NCBI GenBank assembly: GCA_026874595.1
Contig: CM049318.1
Location: 48,822,750-48,886,749 of the forward strand
DNA: 64,000 nt
From: Sipunculus nudus
Lineage: Eukaryota > Annelida > Sipuncula > Golfingiida > Sipunculidae
Reading direction: 5' to 3'
Part shown: positions 63,551 through 64,000 of the stretch, one piece after another
Numbering within the stretch: position 1 is the first letter of the stretch
Layout of the letters: each line of letters begins with the position of its first letter
Notes under the pieces: generated by a model
Told to the model about the DNA's origin: nothing
Databases searched by the model: none
The model's input: only the letters and a program-made list of their open reading frames with translations
Made by a program: the position numbers and the translations under genes

Positions 63551-64000
63551 TTGGATTATTTTATGCAAACATTCCAAAATTATAACCAGCTAAAACAAAG
63601 ATGGCTACTCAAGCAGGGACACATCTGACCTTTCAGTGCGTTGTAAATATTTAAATTGTTGTGAAGCATTGACTTGAGATAATTGCTGTATTAAACCGTC
63701 AATCCATGTACAACTTTTTGGGATTTTTCAATGCAAACGTATAAGAAAATTATCTCCACTAAAAACAGGTGGACACAGGTTGTTGGAACAGGGTATACCA
63801 TATATTAACGCACTGTTTATGCATGTAGGATCATAGCAGTCTAAAGTGTTCTGGAAATTATTTTGTGTATATGTTCATAAATACATATAATGTTCATGCT
63901 TTGGTTTCATAGGCATTTTTAACCCTCCTGGATTTACAGATATATTAGTTAATTAGAATTTGCAATTAATACTGCTCATCTAGATAATAATAATGCGTAT

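Noticed and set aside
63770-63830. Minus-strand text GIPCSNNLC resembling the start of an EGF exon
   Set aside because: No acceptor next to it and no NGG core or later cysteines; chance or a very decayed exon.

Overview
The window looks like AT-rich nuclear DNA of an animal, most likely a bivalve or other mollusc. The signs are long introns, GT-AG splicing, phase-1 EGF-like exons, many (TA)n and G/C-run microsatellites, tRNA-derived SINEs, inverted-repeat transposons ending in CAGGGGCGTAGCC-type sequence, and huge low-copy-variant satellites. The species assignment is inference. No bacterial, viral or CRISPR content is seen.

Two related multi-exon genes point towards each other (tail to tail). 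Gene 1 (+ strand, 625-26684, 13 coding exons, about 558 aa) appears complete: a signal peptide, six EGF-like domains, then three modules of exactly 79 codons, each carrying at least six cysteines and each split over two exons, and a short KWGCPT...TTT tail. Gene 2 (- strand, 63267 down to 43844, 17 coding exons in the window, 5' end outside) has the same plan: ten EGF-like domains, three equivalent cysteine modules (80, 80 and 76 codons) and a KWGCPT tail. Exon phases agree at every step, and several exon lengths are identical between the two genes (the 114-nt last EGF exon and the 109-nt exon of module 2). The products are probably secreted, disulfide-rich extracellular or matrix proteins. 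The cysteine module is not one I recognise.

Layout: 1-624 is gene 1 upstream sequence. 625-6763 holds the EGF exons of gene 1, with a 28-bp minisatellite in intron 2. 6764-15966 holds the first five module exons, with a 2.46-kb inverted-repeat element (9968-12429) in one intron. 16750-24390 is a 7.6-kb 22-bp satellite inside the intron that splits module 3. 25470-26684 is the 3' end of gene 1. 26.9-43.3 kb is intergenic: small inverted-repeat elements, a composite 2.8-kb repeat, an unidentified coding-like relic near 39 kb, and a 3.5-kb 63-bp minisatellite (39.7-43.2 kb). 43.8-48.3 kb holds the tail and modules of gene 2. 48.8-52.9 kb is a recently expanded EGF cluster. 53-60 kb is a transposon-filled intron with a SINE, a palindromic 3.15-kb element and a LINE relic. 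60-63.3 kb holds the 5'-most four EGF exons of gene 2 in the window.

All exon calls come from reading splice sites, reading phase and cysteine patterns by eye. No transcript or database search was available.
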